Source: Cupidesulfovibrio sp000226255 (lineage in GTDB: Bacteria > Desulfobacterota > Desulfovibrionia > Desulfovibrionales > Desulfovibrionaceae). From it: 64,000 nucleotides of DNA. Shown in pieces: positions 8,418 through 17,025 of the stretch; the first letter of the stretch is position 1; the number at the start of each line of letters is the position of its first letter. The notes below the pieces were generated by a model. It made no database searches. It saw nothing but the letters and a program-made list of their open reading frames with translations, and was not told the DNA's origin. Position numbers and translations under genes: made by a program. The stretch covers positions 3,162,001 to 3,226,000 of the forward strand of contig NZ_AP036014.1 of NCBI RefSeq assembly GCF_003402415.2. The letters are read 5' to 3'.

Positions 8418-8908
8418 TCGTTCCTTCACACGCCATCTTCATTTCAGCAAAATACATCTTCCCATGCCCTTCTAAGGCTCCGCGAAAACCATTCCATTGC
8501 GCATTAAGCCCCCCTACTATCAAATCAAGATCCTTAATCGCCTTATCACTTTCAAAGTCAAGACGCTCAGTAGCTATGTGAGATATCTGCTTATTGCACC
8601 TTTTCCAACAATCAGCGACATCAAACAGTGGCTTTTCTGGCTTCCAAAATTCTACATACTTATCATGAGCAACATCATTAGCGAGAACCTTACTACCTAA
8701 AAAAGTGTATCATATTTCTGATATGAATACACATTGATTCAAAAACCATATTTTTAAGATACAAGTCACAACAAAGACACCTCTGCATCGACCGAAAACG
8801 TACATACGCCTTGTTCATCATTTCCCATTCGTATGAGACATGCGTTGCCATACGTGCCAACTTTTCTTCCGACAATGAGTGCTCTTTATTCCTCTTCACA
8901 AGCAACAC
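8404..8908 (-). pseudogene. AT-rich foreign gene interrupted by a frameshift in a homopolymer
   Basis: Read on the minus strand, a 5' part (about 70 codons from a GTG at 8908, with ARMATHVSYEWEMM and HIRNMIHF) stops at 8693-8695. The other frame continues at once with FLGSKVLANDVAHDKYVEFW and runs to a stop at 8404. The shift falls in a run of six T (8699-8704, A on the plus strand); with one base fewer, a single protein of about 167 residues results. The gene is much richer in A+T than its surroundings, with AT-biased codons, indicating recent transfer. I do not recognise the family with certainty. It may be a pseudogene, a phase-variable gene or a sequencing error. Confidence 0.7.
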
Positions 8909-9139
8909 CTATAATTTAAGGATATTACTACACATACCGCATCGTCCATACGAGACAGACCATCCCACATCCTGAAACTCCGGGCAATGCCTACACCTTT
9001 TCCATCCAATCCTGACCGGAAAAATCCGCTCCGCCCCTTCCCCGGCCGGACGCGCGTTGTTATATGCCCGATAATGACGCGCCATGAAGTGCCAACGGCC
9101 CTGCCAGACGCGCTAACGCCCCCCCGGAGGAACAACAAG

Positions 9140-9985
9140 ATGTGGGAGTATACCGACAAGGTGCGTGAGCACTTCCTGAACCCGCGCAACGTGGGCTCCC
9201 TTGACGACGCCAACGCCATCGGCGAGGTCGGCAGCCTTGCCTGTGGCGACGCCCTCAAGCTCTATCTCAAGATCGACGGCGACCGCATCGTGGACGCCAA
9301 ATTCCAGACCTTCGGCTGCGCCAGCGCCATCGCCTCCAGTTCGGCCCTCACCGAACTGATCAAGGGCATGACGGTGGAAGAAGCCCTGAAGCTGACCAAC
9401 CGCGACATCGCCGAATTTCTGGGCGGCCTGCCCAAGGAAAAGATGCACTGCTCTGTCATGGGGCAGGAAGCGCTGGAGGCCGCCATCCGCAACTGGCGCG
9501 GTGAGCCCGCCGTGGAACACGCGCACGAGGGCCAGCTGGTCTGCAAGTGCTTTGGCGTCACCGACGAGCAGATCGTGCGCGCCATCCGCGAGAACGGCCT
9601 GAAGACCGTGGAGGAAATCACCCACTACACCAAGGCCGGCGGCGGCTGCGGCGAATGCGTGGGCGAATTGCAGAAGCTGCTGGACGCGGAACTGGGCAAG
9701 GCCCCGGTGTGCGAAACCCCGCTGGCCGCCGCGCCGAAAAAGCTCACCAACGTGCAGCGCATGCAACTGGTCCTGAAGGTGCTGGAAGGCGAAATCCGCC
9801 CGCGCCTGCAACAGGACGGCGGCGACATCGAACTCGTGGACATGGACGGCTCCACCGTCTACGTGGCCCTGCGCGGCATGTGCACCAGCTGTCCCTCCAG
9901 CCGCCTGACGCTGGAAGGCTTTGTGGAAAAGACCCTGCGCGACCATGTGGACGAGAACATCGTGGTCAAGGAGGCGGCAGCGTGA
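9140..9985 (+). CDS. nifU: Fe-S cluster assembly scaffold NifU
   Basis: A 281-residue three-domain NifU. The N-terminal IscU-like domain carries its cluster-ligand cysteines in SLACGDAL, FGCASA and MHCSVMG. The central ferredoxin-like [2Fe-2S] domain has CKCFGVTD and GGGCGECVGEL. The C-terminal Nfu domain has the MCTSCPSS pair. The ATG at 9140 follows GGAGG at 9126-9130, nine bases away; the longer upstream open frame lacks this. The protein receives sulfur from NifS and builds [4Fe-4S] clusters for nitrogenase. NifS overlaps its end. The nif structural operon is over 40 kb away on the other strand, so this pair may also serve general cluster assembly, as NifU-type scaffolds do in several anaerobes. 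Confidence 0.95.
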   Translation: MWEYTDKVREHFLNPRNVGSLDDANAIGEVGSLACGDALKLYLKIDGDRIVDAKFQTFGCASAIASSSALTELIKGMTVEEALKLTNRDIAEFLGGLPKEKMHCSVMGQEALEAAIRNWRGEPAVEHAHEGQLVCKCFGVTDEQIVRAIRENGLKTVEEITHYTKAGGGCGECVGELQKLLDAELGKAPVCETPLAAAPKKLTNVQRMQLVLKVLEGEIRPRLQQDGGDIELVDMDGSTVYVALRGMCTSCPSSRLTLEGFVEKTLRDHVDENIVVKEAAA

Positions 9986-11184
9986 ACACCGTGTACTTCG
10001 ACAACAACGCCACCACCCGCGTGGACCCGGCCGTGCTTGCGGCCATGCTGCCCTATTTCGGCGAACTGTACGGCAACCCCTCGTCCATGCACACCTTTGG
10101 CGGGCAGGTGGGCCGCGCCGTGCGCGAGGCGCGCGAGCAGGTGGCCCGGCTCATCGGGGCCACGCCGGAAGAAATCGTGTTCACCTCGTGCGGGACGGAG
10201 GGCGACAACACCGCCATCCGCGCCGCGCTGGCCGCCCAGCCCGAGAAGAAGCACATCATCACCACCCGTGTGGAGCACCCCGCCGTGCTCAGCCTTTCCC
10301 AGCACCTGGAAAAGAACGGCTACGAACTGACCCTGCTGGGCGTGGACGACAAGGGCCGCATGGACATGGACGAACTGCGCGAGGCCATCCGCAAGGACAC
10401 GGCCATCGTGTCCATCATGTTCGCCAACAACGAGACGGGCACCATCTTCCCCGTGGCCGAGGCCGCCGCCATCTGCAAGGAGCGCGGCGTGCCCTTCCAC
10501 ACCGACGCGGTGCAGGCCGTGGGCAAGCTGGCCATCGACGTGCGCGAGCTGCCCGTGGACTATCTGGTGCTGTCCGGCCACAAGCTGCATGCCCCCAAGG
10601 GCATCGGCGCGCTGTACGTGCGGCGCGGGGCGGCCTACCGGCCCTTCCTGCGCGGCGGTCATCAGGAGCGCGGACGCCGGGGCGGCACCGAAAACGTGCC
10701 CTCCATCATCGGCCTTGGCGTGGCCTGCGACCTGGCCGCCGCCAACATGGCGGAAGAGAACACCCGCGTGCGCGCCCTGCGCGACAGGCTGGAATCGGGC
10801 CTGCTGGCCGCCATCCCCGACGCCATCGTCAACGGCGACGTGGCCAACCGCCTGCCCAACACCACCAACATCTCGTTCAAGTACGTGGAGGGCGAGGCCA
10901 TCCTGCTGCTGCTGGACCAGTTGGGCGTGTGCGCCAGTTCCGGCTCGGCCTGCACCTCGGGCAGCCTGGAACCCTCGCACGTGCTGCGGGCCATGGGCGT
11001 GCCGTTCACCTACGCGCACGGCTCCATCCGCTTCAGCCTTTCGCGCTTCAACACGGAAGCAGAGGTGGATCACGTGGTGCGCGAACTGCCCCGCGTCATC
11101 GCCCGCCTGCGCGAGATGTCGCCCTTCCGGGCGGGCAGCGAGGCGGAGGCGGCGCTGGGCAAGAAGCCCGCGTGCAGCTGTTAG
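9982..11184 (+). CDS. nifS: Cysteine desulfurase NifS
   Basis: A 400-residue PLP-dependent class V aminotransferase-fold protein. Visible are the N-terminal VYFDNNATTRVDP, the HTDAVQAVGK region, the PLP lysine in SGHKLHAPKG, and the catalytic-cysteine loop SSGSACTSGSLEPSHVL. The GTG at 9982 overlaps the nifU stop (GTGA) and has AAGGAGG seven bases upstream. It removes sulfur from cysteine to give alanine and passes persulfide to NifU. The C-terminal tail ends in CSC, a small extra cysteine pair. The cysteine-biosynthesis genes just downstream supply its substrate. Confidence 0.95.
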   Translation: MNTVYFDNNATTRVDPAVLAAMLPYFGELYGNPSSMHTFGGQVGRAVREAREQVARLIGATPEEIVFTSCGTEGDNTAIRAALAAQPEKKHIITTRVEHPAVLSLSQHLEKNGYELTLLGVDDKGRMDMDELREAIRKDTAIVSIMFANNETGTIFPVAEAAAICKERGVPFHTDAVQAVGKLAIDVRELPVDYLVLSGHKLHAPKGIGALYVRRGAAYRPFLRGGHQERGRRGGTENVPSIIGLGVACDLAAANMAEENTRVRALRDRLESGLLAAIPDAIVNGDVANRLPNTTNISFKYVEGEAILLLLDQLGVCASSGSACTSGSLEPSHVLRAMGVPFTYAHGSIRFSLSRFNTEAEVDHVVRELPRVIARLREMSPFRAGSEAEAALGKKPACSC

Positions 11185-11297
11185 GAACCTGGTTCCGGAA
11201 AGGATGATCCCGGCGGCCATGCCGCCCCTATACGCGCGGGGGCGTTTGTGGCATCCGGGAACATCGCCATGCTTCCGGCCAGGGCCGACGACCATTC

Positions 11298-11325
11298 CGG
11301 GGGAAGGGGCCACCTTCCCCCGTTT
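11298..11325 (+). terminator. Hairpin between nifS and cysteine synthase genes
   Basis: A perfect 10-bp stem (CGGGGGAAGG at 11298-11307, CCTTCCCCCG at 11313-11322) with a five-base loop is followed by TTT. It could terminate or attenuate readthrough from nifUS into the cysteine genes. Confidence 0.5.
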
Positions 11326-11397
11326 CGCAACACACGGGGCGCGCCGCCACGGCACGCGCCCCCGGCCATCCGCACCGGACACCCACAGGAGGCTCGC

Positions 11398-12330
11398 ATG
11401 AAGATCGCCCGCGACATGACGGAACTGGTCGGCCGCACCCCGCTGGTGCGCCTGAACCGCGTCAGCGAAGGCTGCGCGGCCGAGGTGGTGGCGAAGCTGG
11501 AATTCAACAACCCCTGCGCCTCGGTGAAGGACCGCATTGCCCTGGCCATGATCGACGGGGCCATGGAGCGCGGCGAACTGGCCCCCGGCGGCCTGCTGGT
11601 GGAGCCCACCAGCGGCAACACCGGCGTGGGCCTGGCCTTCGTGGCGGCGGTACGCGGCCTGACCCTGGTGCTGACCATGCCCGAAAGCATGAGCAACGAG
11701 CGCAAGGCGCTGCTGCGCGGCTTTGGCGCGCGACTGGTGCTTACCCCGGCCTCCAAGGGCATGCGCGGGGCCATCGAAGAGGCCGAGCGCATCGTGGCCG
11801 AAACGCCCGGCGCGGTGATGCTGGGCCAGTTCGTGAACCCGGACAACCCCATGGTGCACCGCAAGACCACGGCGGAAGAAATCTGGGCCGACACCGGCGG
11901 CAAGGTGGACGCCTTCGTGGCGGGCGTGGGCACCGGCGGCACCATCACCGGCACCGGCAGGCGGCTGCGCGAACTGAATCCGGCTGTCAAAATATTCGCC
12001 GTGGAGCCGGACGAATCGCCCGTGCTGTCGGGCGGCGCACCCGGCCCGCACGCCATCCAGGGCATTGGCGCGGGCTTCGTGCCCCCGGTGCTGGACACCA
12101 GGGTGTATGACGAGATCGTCCGCGTGCCCGGCAAGGACGCCCTGGCCACCGCCCGGCGGCTGCTGCGCGAGGAAGGCATTTTGTGCGGCGTCTCGTCCGG
12201 GGCCAACGCCTTTGCCGCCATGGCCGTGGCACGCCGCCCGGAAATGGCGGGCAAGCGCGTGGTGTTCGTGGTGTGCGATACCGGCGAGCGGTATCTTTCG
12301 ACCCCGCTCTTTACCGAAATGCCGGACTAA
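11398..12330 (+). CDS. cysK: Cysteine synthase (O-acetylserine sulfhydrylase)
   Basis: A 310-residue fold-type II PLP enzyme. The PLP lysine is in NNPCASVKDRIA, the substrate loop is EPTSGNTGVGLA, the phosphate-binding loop is GVGTGGTITG, and the C-terminal GVSSGAN and CDTGERYLSTPLF are present, all of the CysK type. The ATG at 11398 has AGGAGG five bases upstream. It makes cysteine from O-acetylserine and sulfide. The next gene encodes serine acetyltransferase, so the two complete the pathway from serine and feed NifS just upstream. CysK versus CysM cannot be settled fully from sequence alone. Confidence 0.93.
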   Translation: MKIARDMTELVGRTPLVRLNRVSEGCAAEVVAKLEFNNPCASVKDRIALAMIDGAMERGELAPGGLLVEPTSGNTGVGLAFVAAVRGLTLVLTMPESMSNERKALLRGFGARLVLTPASKGMRGAIEEAERIVAETPGAVMLGQFVNPDNPMVHRKTTAEEIWADTGGKVDAFVAGVGTGGTITGTGRRLRELNPAVKIFAVEPDESPVLSGGAPGPHAIQGIGAGFVPPVLDTRVYDEIVRVPGKDALATARRLLREEGILCGVSSGANAFAAMAVARRPEMAGKRVVFVVCDTGERYLSTPLFTEMPD

Positions 12331-12388
12331 TCGACGTATCACGACACGGCAGCCCCCCATCACCTTAAACCCGACGGATCGCACGCGC

Positions 12389-13342
12389 ATGAAGAAACTC
12401 GACGACCTCGACGCCCGCTCGCTGCAAGGCATGCCCGAACTGGAACGCATCGTGGACGAGCTGTGCGCGCCGGAATCGTACGAAGCGGTCTACCACCGCT
12501 CGCTGCACGACGCGCCCATGCCCTCGCTGGAGGCGCTGGCCGAAATGGTCAGCCGCCTGCGCGCCGCGCTGCTGCCCGGCTTTTTCGGCACCGCCACCGT
12601 GCACCTGGAATCGATGCGCTACCACCTGGCCGCCAACCTCGATTCCATCTTCCGCATCCTGTCCGAGCAGATCCGCCGTGGGGCGTGTTTCACCTGTGCC
12701 GACTTCGCCCGCGAATGCAGCAGTTGCGAACTGCACTCGCGCGACAAGGCCATCCAGTTCCTGCGCAGGCTGCCGGAAATCCGCCGCATGCTGGCCAGCG
12801 ACGTCAAGGCCGCCTACGAAGGCGACCCCGCCGCCAAGAGTCCCGGTGAAACGGTGTTCTGCTACCCGTCCATCGCGGCCATGATCAACCACCGCATCGC
12901 GCACGAGCTGTACCGCATGGAGGTGCCGCTGATCCCGCGCATCATCAGCGAGATGGCCCACTCGCGCACGGGCATCGACATCCACCCCGGCGCGCGGATC
13001 GGCGAGGAATTCTTCATCGACCACGGCACCGGCGTGGTCATCGGCGAAACGAGCGTCATCGGGCGCGGCTGCCGCATCTACCAGGGGGTGACGCTGGGCG
13101 CGCTGTCCTTCCCCAAGGACGGTGACGGCGTGCTGATCAAGGGCAACCCGCGCCACCCCATCCTGGAAGACAACGTCACGGTGTACGCCGGGGCCACCAT
13201 TCTCGGCCGGGTGACCATCGGCGCGGGGTCCATGGTCGGCGGCAACGTGTGGGTGACCCACGACGTGCCGCCCGGTTCCAAGATTGTGCAGCAGCGTTCG
13301 GCCAAGCCCAAGCCCGACGAAGAACTGGTGGGGCGGAAGTAG
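12389..13342 (+). CDS. cysE: Serine O-acetyltransferase
   Basis: 317 residues. A helical N-terminal region is followed by a left-handed beta-helix of hexapeptide repeats (GIDIHPGARIGEEFFIDHGTGVVIGETSVIG, given here in two overlapping repeats), then GNPRHPILEDNVTVYAGATILG. The DHGTGVVIGE segment carries the active-site histidine typical of SAT. It is longer than classical CysE at its N-terminus and has CFTCADFARECSSC, a four-cysteine cluster (about residues 92-113) not found in E. coli CysE but common in SAT proteins of this group. It acetylates serine for CysK immediately upstream. The ribosome site is weak. Confidence 0.88.
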   Translation: MKKLDDLDARSLQGMPELERIVDELCAPESYEAVYHRSLHDAPMPSLEALAEMVSRLRAALLPGFFGTATVHLESMRYHLAANLDSIFRILSEQIRRGACFTCADFARECSSCELHSRDKAIQFLRRLPEIRRMLASDVKAAYEGDPAAKSPGETVFCYPSIAAMINHRIAHELYRMEVPLIPRIISEMAHSRTGIDIHPGARIGEEFFIDHGTGVVIGETSVIGRGCRIYQGVTLGALSFPKDGDGVLIKGNPRHPILEDNVTVYAGATILGRVTIGAGSMVGGNVWVTHDVPPGSKIVQQRSAKPKPDEELVGRK

Positions 13343-13449
13343 GCGCACGCGGGGCGTCCCGTGTCGCGCGCCCTACTGTACCCGCGCGGCGCATGGGGGT
13401 AGTCTGCCCTTTGCCCCCCGTGTTCGACGTCCACCGCAAAGGAGGCCCC

Positions 13450-13887
13450 ATGCCCATTCCCCGTATCTGCCTGCTGACGCTCGGCGTGGCCGACCTTGCC
13501 CGCAGCCGGGCCTTTTACGAGGCCCTGGGCTGGAAGCCCGCCTACCCGGACTGCGACAAGATCGTGTTCTTCCAAGTGGGCGAACTGGCCGTGGCCCTGT
13601 ACCCGCGCGAGGAACTGCTGGAAGACTGCGGCATGGCCGGGGCCAACCCCGCGCCGGGGGGCATCACCCTGGCCCACAACGTGGCCGAACGAGGCATGGT
13701 GGACACCCTGATGGCCGAGGCCGTGGCGGCGGGCGGCACGGTGCTGGACGCCCCGCGCGACAAGCCGTGGGGCTACACCGGCTACTTCGCCGACCCGGAC
13801 GGCCACCCGTGGGAGGTTGCCCACGTACCTTCGCTGCAACTGGACGAAGCGGGGCGGATCATCCTCGGCGGACCGGCTGCGTCCTGA
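13450..13887 (+). CDS. VOC/glyoxalase-superfamily protein
   Basis: A 145-residue vicinal-oxygen-chelate protein with two beta-alpha-beta-beta-beta modules. LLTLGVADLARSRAFYEALGW at the start and GYFADPDGHPWEVA near the end are the typical signatures. The ATG at 13450 is preceded by AAAGGAGG. Members include lactoylglutathione lyase-like and resistance proteins; the substrate cannot be inferred. It stands alone, followed by a strong terminator. Confidence 0.85.
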   Translation: MPIPRICLLTLGVADLARSRAFYEALGWKPAYPDCDKIVFFQVGELAVALYPREELLEDCGMAGANPAPGGITLAHNVAERGMVDTLMAEAVAAGGTVLDAPRDKPWGYTGYFADPDGHPWEVAHVPSLQLDEAGRIILGGPAAS

Positions 13888-13917
13888 TCTCCGCCTCTCC
13901 TGCCCCGTACAACGACC

Positions 13918-13957
13918 ACGGGTCCCGCGCACATCCGGCGCGGGACCCGTTTTCTTT
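13918..13957 (+). terminator. Rho-independent terminator after VOC gene
   Basis: A 12-bp stem (ACGGGTCCCGCG with CGCGGGACCCGT) with a short loop is followed by TTTCTTT. Confidence 0.85.
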
Positions 13958-14060
13958 CAGGGGGATGCACATTTCAGATCCACGCATATTAAAACGGCTT
14001 GTACCGGAATGAAACGGACGGAATGATTTTCATCCGATTTTCCTTGCCTTCCGCTTCCGA

Positions 14061-14085
14061 ATAGCCTACCGGAAAAGTAGGCTAT
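14061..14085 (+). promoter_or_regulatory. Perfect 9-bp inverted repeat just upstream of a ribosome site
   Basis: ATAGCCTAC (14061-14069) and GTAGGCTAT (14077-14085) are separated by CGGAAAA. The repeat ends four bases before the AGGAGG of the gene at 14103. It could be an operator or a 5' UTR hairpin limiting translation. Confidence 0.5.
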
Positions 14086-14102
14086 CAGCAGGAGGAACCG
14101 AC

Positions 14103-14642
14103 ATGCCGTTCCAGTTACTTGCCGATTCCATGGTCACCATTCCCGGCGTCACCTGCACGGGAACCCGCCGTCTGCTCGCCATCAACGAAAACTGTTTCGC
14201 CATCCACCGCAGCGGGGTGCGCTGCCGCCGCACGGACACCTACCACCGGGCACGGGTGGAGGTGTTCCGCCTGTTCGCGCGGCGGGACGACACGCTGGCG
14301 CCCGCCCGGTCTGACGGCACCGAAGGGGACTGGACCAGCGTGCTGCTGTCCTTCCGCCTGCGCGGCGAACCGTCCATGCCCAAGCGAAAGAAGGGCGCGC
14401 CACCCCTGCCCGCCGTGGCGCGGCTGCCGTGGTGCCGCAGGCCCGCGCGCATCCTGGGCCTGAACGACGAGGCCGTGGCGCTGGCCATCCGCATGGACGG
14501 CGGCCCGGCCATCGGGGTGTGGGCGCTGCCGCCGGGGTACGTTGCGGGTCTGGGGGCAGGCGATGCGTCTCCGGCTGTCCCGGAGGACGCGCTGGACCTG
14601 CCCCTGCGCCGCGAGGACGTGCTGCTGGCCTGGCCACGGTAG
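14103..14642 (+). CDS. Hypothetical protein
   Basis: A 179-residue soluble protein with no family I recognise. The ATG at 14103 has AGGAGG at seven bases, and codon use fits the neighbours, so the gene is credible. It has basic stretches (SMPKRKKGAPPLP) in the middle and no membrane segment or signal peptide. A perfect inverted repeat precedes the ribosome site and a 13-bp hairpin follows, so it is a single-gene unit. Confidence 0.65.
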   Translation: MPFQLLADSMVTIPGVTCTGTRRLLAINENCFAIHRSGVRCRRTDTYHRARVEVFRLFARRDDTLAPARSDGTEGDWTSVLLSFRLRGEPSMPKRKKGAPPLPAVARLPWCRRPARILGLNDEAVALAIRMDGGPAIGVWALPPGYVAGLGAGDASPAVPEDALDLPLRREDVLLAWPR

Positions 14643-14728
14643 CAACGTGCAGTACCTGCGCTGACCTGAAGAGGTCGGCACGAGACCATTACGGATTCCC
14701 TGCCGTCCGTCTGGATTGTCTTTTCCTT

Positions 14729-14760
14729 GCATCCCGCGACGAGCTTCCGTCGCGGGATGC
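14729..14760. terminator. Perfect 13-bp hairpin between convergent genes
   Basis: GCATCCCGCGACG (14729-14741) is exactly complementary to 14748-14760 with a six-base loop. There is no clear T-tract on either strand. Its position between the ends of convergent genes suggests a bidirectional terminator. Confidence 0.5.
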
Positions 14761-14814
14761 TGGTGCGGGCGCGCGCCACCCCCGATCTGTCCGGACTCAT
14801 TGCACCGTCGCCTG

Positions 14815-15276
14815 CTACGCCCCGCCTTCGCCCTGTGCCGCGTCATGCCGCCCGAACACCTCGCGCGCGGCGGCAATGCCGTTAAGCGCGGCGGGAAAGC
14901 CCGCGTACACCCCCATCTGCATGATCACCTCCATGATCTCCTCGCGGGTCAAACCCACGTGCAGACCGGCGGCAATATGCACCTCCAGTTGCGGCCGCGC
15001 CGTGCCCATGGCCGTCAGCGCGGCAATGGTGGCGATCTCGCGCTCGCGCAGGCCAAGCTGCGGCCGCGCGTACACATCGCCAAAGGGAAACTCCACCAGC
15101 AGCCGCGCGAAGTCCGGCGCGAATTCCGCCAGCTTCGCCACCACCTGCTCGCCCGCCGTGCCGTCCACCTGTGAAAGCACCCGCAGGCCGCGCTGGTAGC
15201 GGGTTTCCTCCACGTCCGCTTGCGTCGTCTGCCCCGTCCGCCCTGTCCGCACAGTCGTCTTCACGCCGTCATGCAT
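14815..15276 (-). CDS. Carboxymuconolactone decarboxylase-family protein (AhpD-like fold)
   Basis: A 153-residue protein with LGLREREIATIAALTAMG and LTREEIMEVIMQMGVYAGFPAALNG, typical of CMD-family proteins. The CxxC pair of AhpD peroxidases is absent, so it is of the gamma-carboxymuconolactone-decarboxylase type and unlikely to be a CxxC-dependent peroxidase. The ATG at 15276 has AGGAGG upstream. It overlaps the stop of the MerR gene by a few bases and is therefore in its operon and probably under its control. The substrate is unknown. Confidence 0.88.
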   Translation of the reverse strand: MHDGVKTTVRTGRTGQTTQADVEETRYQRGLRVLSQVDGTAGEQVVAKLAEFAPDFARLLVEFPFGDVYARPQLGLREREIATIAALTAMGTARPQLEVHIAAGLHVGLTREEIMEVIMQMGVYAGFPAALNGIAAAREVFGRHDAAQGEGGA

Positions 15277-15631
15277 GGTCGTCCTCCTGCCCGCGATACC
15301 AGGCAATCTTGTCATCCAAATGGGTCAGACATGCCGCCAGCCGGTCCATGCGCTCACGCACGCGCTGGCGGTGTGCTTCCAGCAGTTCCCGCCGGGCGGC
15401 CAGTGTGGCATCGCCTTGCTCTCGCAGTTCCGCGTAGCGCACCATCTCGCGCACGGGCATGTCCATCTCGCGCAGCCTGCCGATGAATTCCAGCCAGCGC
15501 AGGTCGTCCTGCGTGAACAGCCTGCGCCCGCCCCGGTCGCGCTCCACCGAACGCAGCAGGCCGATCTTCTCGTACCAGCGCAGGGTGTGGGCGGTAAGCC
15601 CGGTGGCTTTCGCCACGTCGCGAATGCGCAT
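15269..15631 (-). CDS. MerR-family transcriptional regulator
   Basis: 120 residues. The N-terminal winged helix (MRIRDVAKATGLTAHTLRWYEKIGLL) and the GGRRLFTQDDLRWLEFIGRLR segment are followed by a dimerisation coiled coil (about residues 75-110). No cysteines are available for metal binding, so it is likely to sense an organic or redox signal. An AAGGAGG precedes the ATG. A 19-bp-spacer promoter directly upstream is the form used by MerR regulators. It is co-transcribed with the CMD-family gene. Confidence 0.92.
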   Translation of the reverse strand: MRIRDVAKATGLTAHTLRWYEKIGLLRSVERDRGGRRLFTQDDLRWLEFIGRLREMDMPVREMVRYAELREQGDATLAARRELLEAHRQRVRERMDRLAACLTHLDDKIAWYRGQEDDHA

Positions 15632-15652
15632 GGGCGTTCCTCCTTTTTCCGG

Positions 15653-15683
15653 AGCCTACAAGTTGGAGTGCGCTCGAAGTCAA
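15653..15683 (-). promoter_or_regulatory. MerR-type promoter with 19-bp spacer
   Basis: On the minus strand, TTGACT (15678-15683) and TAGGCT (15653-15658) are separated by 19 bases, longer than the usual 17. An imperfect dyad (ACTTCGAG with CTCCAAGT-like bases) lies between them. This is the arrangement MerR activators untwist, so the operon is probably autoregulated. Confidence 0.65.
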
Positions 15684-15702
15684 GCGGTTTCGCGGGCCGC
15701 GC

Positions 15703-15743
15703 AAAAAAACACGCCCGAACCACCACAAAATGGACCGGGCGTG
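15703..15743 (-). terminator. Rho-independent terminator of the dus gene
   Basis: An 8-bp stem (CACGCCCG at 15710-15717 with CGGGCGTG at 15736-15743) is followed on the minus strand by seven T. Confidence 0.75.
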
Positions 15744-15798
15744 AATACGTGAACGCAGGGCAGGACGCGACGAATGAGGCCAACCGGGCGGGCAGCCC

Positions 15799-17016
15799 TT
15801 ACATGCCGAACAGCAGGGCGCTGGGACGGCGCAGCACGGCGGGCAGCGGGTCCAGTTCGGCCCGCAGGGTTTCGCGCAGGGCGCGCAGGCCGCCGGGATC
15901 GTTCTCGGCGGGGGCCTGCCCCATCACCCGCAGCAACCGCCCGCGCAGGGTATTGCCGTAAGTGTAGTTGGCCGTGAGGTAGACCAGAAACTTGCCGAAC
16001 CTGCGCACGGCGCGGACCGGGCCATGGCGGCGGTCCAGCGCGTCCAGCAGGGCCAGCGGGGCCTCGCGCCACGGGGCGGGGTTGCGGTCCGGGTCGTCTG
16101 ACGCGCCGGGCAATCCGCCAGTCAGCACACCCGTCCAGGCCGCGAACACCCACGGACGGGCCACGGCGATGCGGCCCAGCGACACGCCATCGCAGCCGGT
16201 GGAGTCCAGCAGGCTGGCGCAGTCCTCCGGCGTGAATACGTCGCCGTTGCCCATGACCGGGATGGACACCGCCGCCTTGACCAGTCCGATGTGCACGCGC
16301 CGGGGCGGCTGGGTGCGCCGGTCCGGGGCCACGCGGGGGTGAAAGACCAGGCAGTCGGCCCCGGCATCCTCGAAGCGGCGGGCCAGATCCACGGCGGGTT
16401 GCGGGTCCGGCGACCAGCCGGTGCGAAACTTGACGAACACCGGAATGTCCACCGCGCGGCGCACCTCTGCCACCATGCGCACGGCGCGCTCCGGGTCGCG
16501 CAGCAGGTCCGCGCCGCAGCCGCGCTTGACGATGGCCGACACCGAGCAGCCCATGTTCAGGTCCACGCCGAAAAAGCCTTCGGCCTGCACCCGCCGGGCG
16601 GCGTCGGCCATCACTTCCGGCTCGGCCCCGAACAACTGGCAGACCAGGCGGGCGGGTTCGCCTTCGCGCCACGAGAACGCCTCGGACTTGTCCGGCCGCT
16701 CCGTGGGCACGGCGCGGGCGTTGCACATGCCGGTGAACAGCAGCCCGCAGCCGCCGTAGCCTTCCACCACCTCGCGAAAGGCGGCGTGGCCCAGCCCGGC
16801 CATGGGGGCCAGCCACAGTCGCCCCGGCAGGGTGCGACCGCCCACGGTCAGCGGCGCGCGCAGGCGCGCGGCAAGGGCGTCGCCGTGTCCCGGTGGGGAT
16901 AAGGCCGGACCGGCGGCCGGGGCATCGACGGGATGGAGTCCGGCCGCAATGTCGGTGGCTGCTTCGGGGAGAGGCCCGGCAGGGATGTCTGGCGGCAGCG
17001 AGTTGGGCACGGGCAT
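15799..17016 (-). CDS. tRNA-dihydrouridine synthase family protein
   Basis: 405 residues. The FMN-binding TIM barrel starts at LWLAPMAGLGHAAFREVV, with the NMGCSVSAIVKRGCGADLL catalytic loop (the cysteine that protonates the uridine), VFVKFRTGW, VFHPRV and MGNGDVFTPEDC. It reduces uridines in tRNA using NADPH. An N-terminal extension of some 55 low-complexity residues precedes the barrel, so an internal start is possible, although no good ribosome site was seen. The stop is followed by a terminator. It lies 9 bases after the phosphodiesterase gene and is probably co-transcribed with it. Confidence 0.9.
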   Translation of the reverse strand: MPVPNSLPPDIPAGPLPEAATDIAAGLHPVDAPAAGPALSPPGHGDALAARLRAPLTVGGRTLPGRLWLAPMAGLGHAAFREVVEGYGGCGLLFTGMCNARAVPTERPDKSEAFSWREGEPARLVCQLFGAEPEVMADAARRVQAEGFFGVDLNMGCSVSAIVKRGCGADLLRDPERAVRMVAEVRRAVDIPVFVKFRTGWSPDPQPAVDLARRFEDAGADCLVFHPRVAPDRRTQPPRRVHIGLVKAAVSIPVMGNGDVFTPEDCASLLDSTGCDGVSLGRIAVARPWVFAAWTGVLTGGLPGASDDPDRNPAPWREAPLALLDALDRRHGPVRAVRRFGKFLVYLTANYTYGNTLRGRLLRVMGQAPAENDPGGLRALRETLRAELDPLPAVLRRPSALLFGM

Positions 17017-17025
17017 GTCCGGGCG

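Noticed and set aside
8497..8700. AT-rich plus-strand open frame of 67 codons
   Set aside because: It is antisense to the broken gene at 8404-8908, which reads better, and there is no ribosome site.
9859..12450. Long minus-strand open frame opposite nifS and cysK
   Set aside because: Same antisense composition. The plus strand encodes NifS and CysK with complete motifs.
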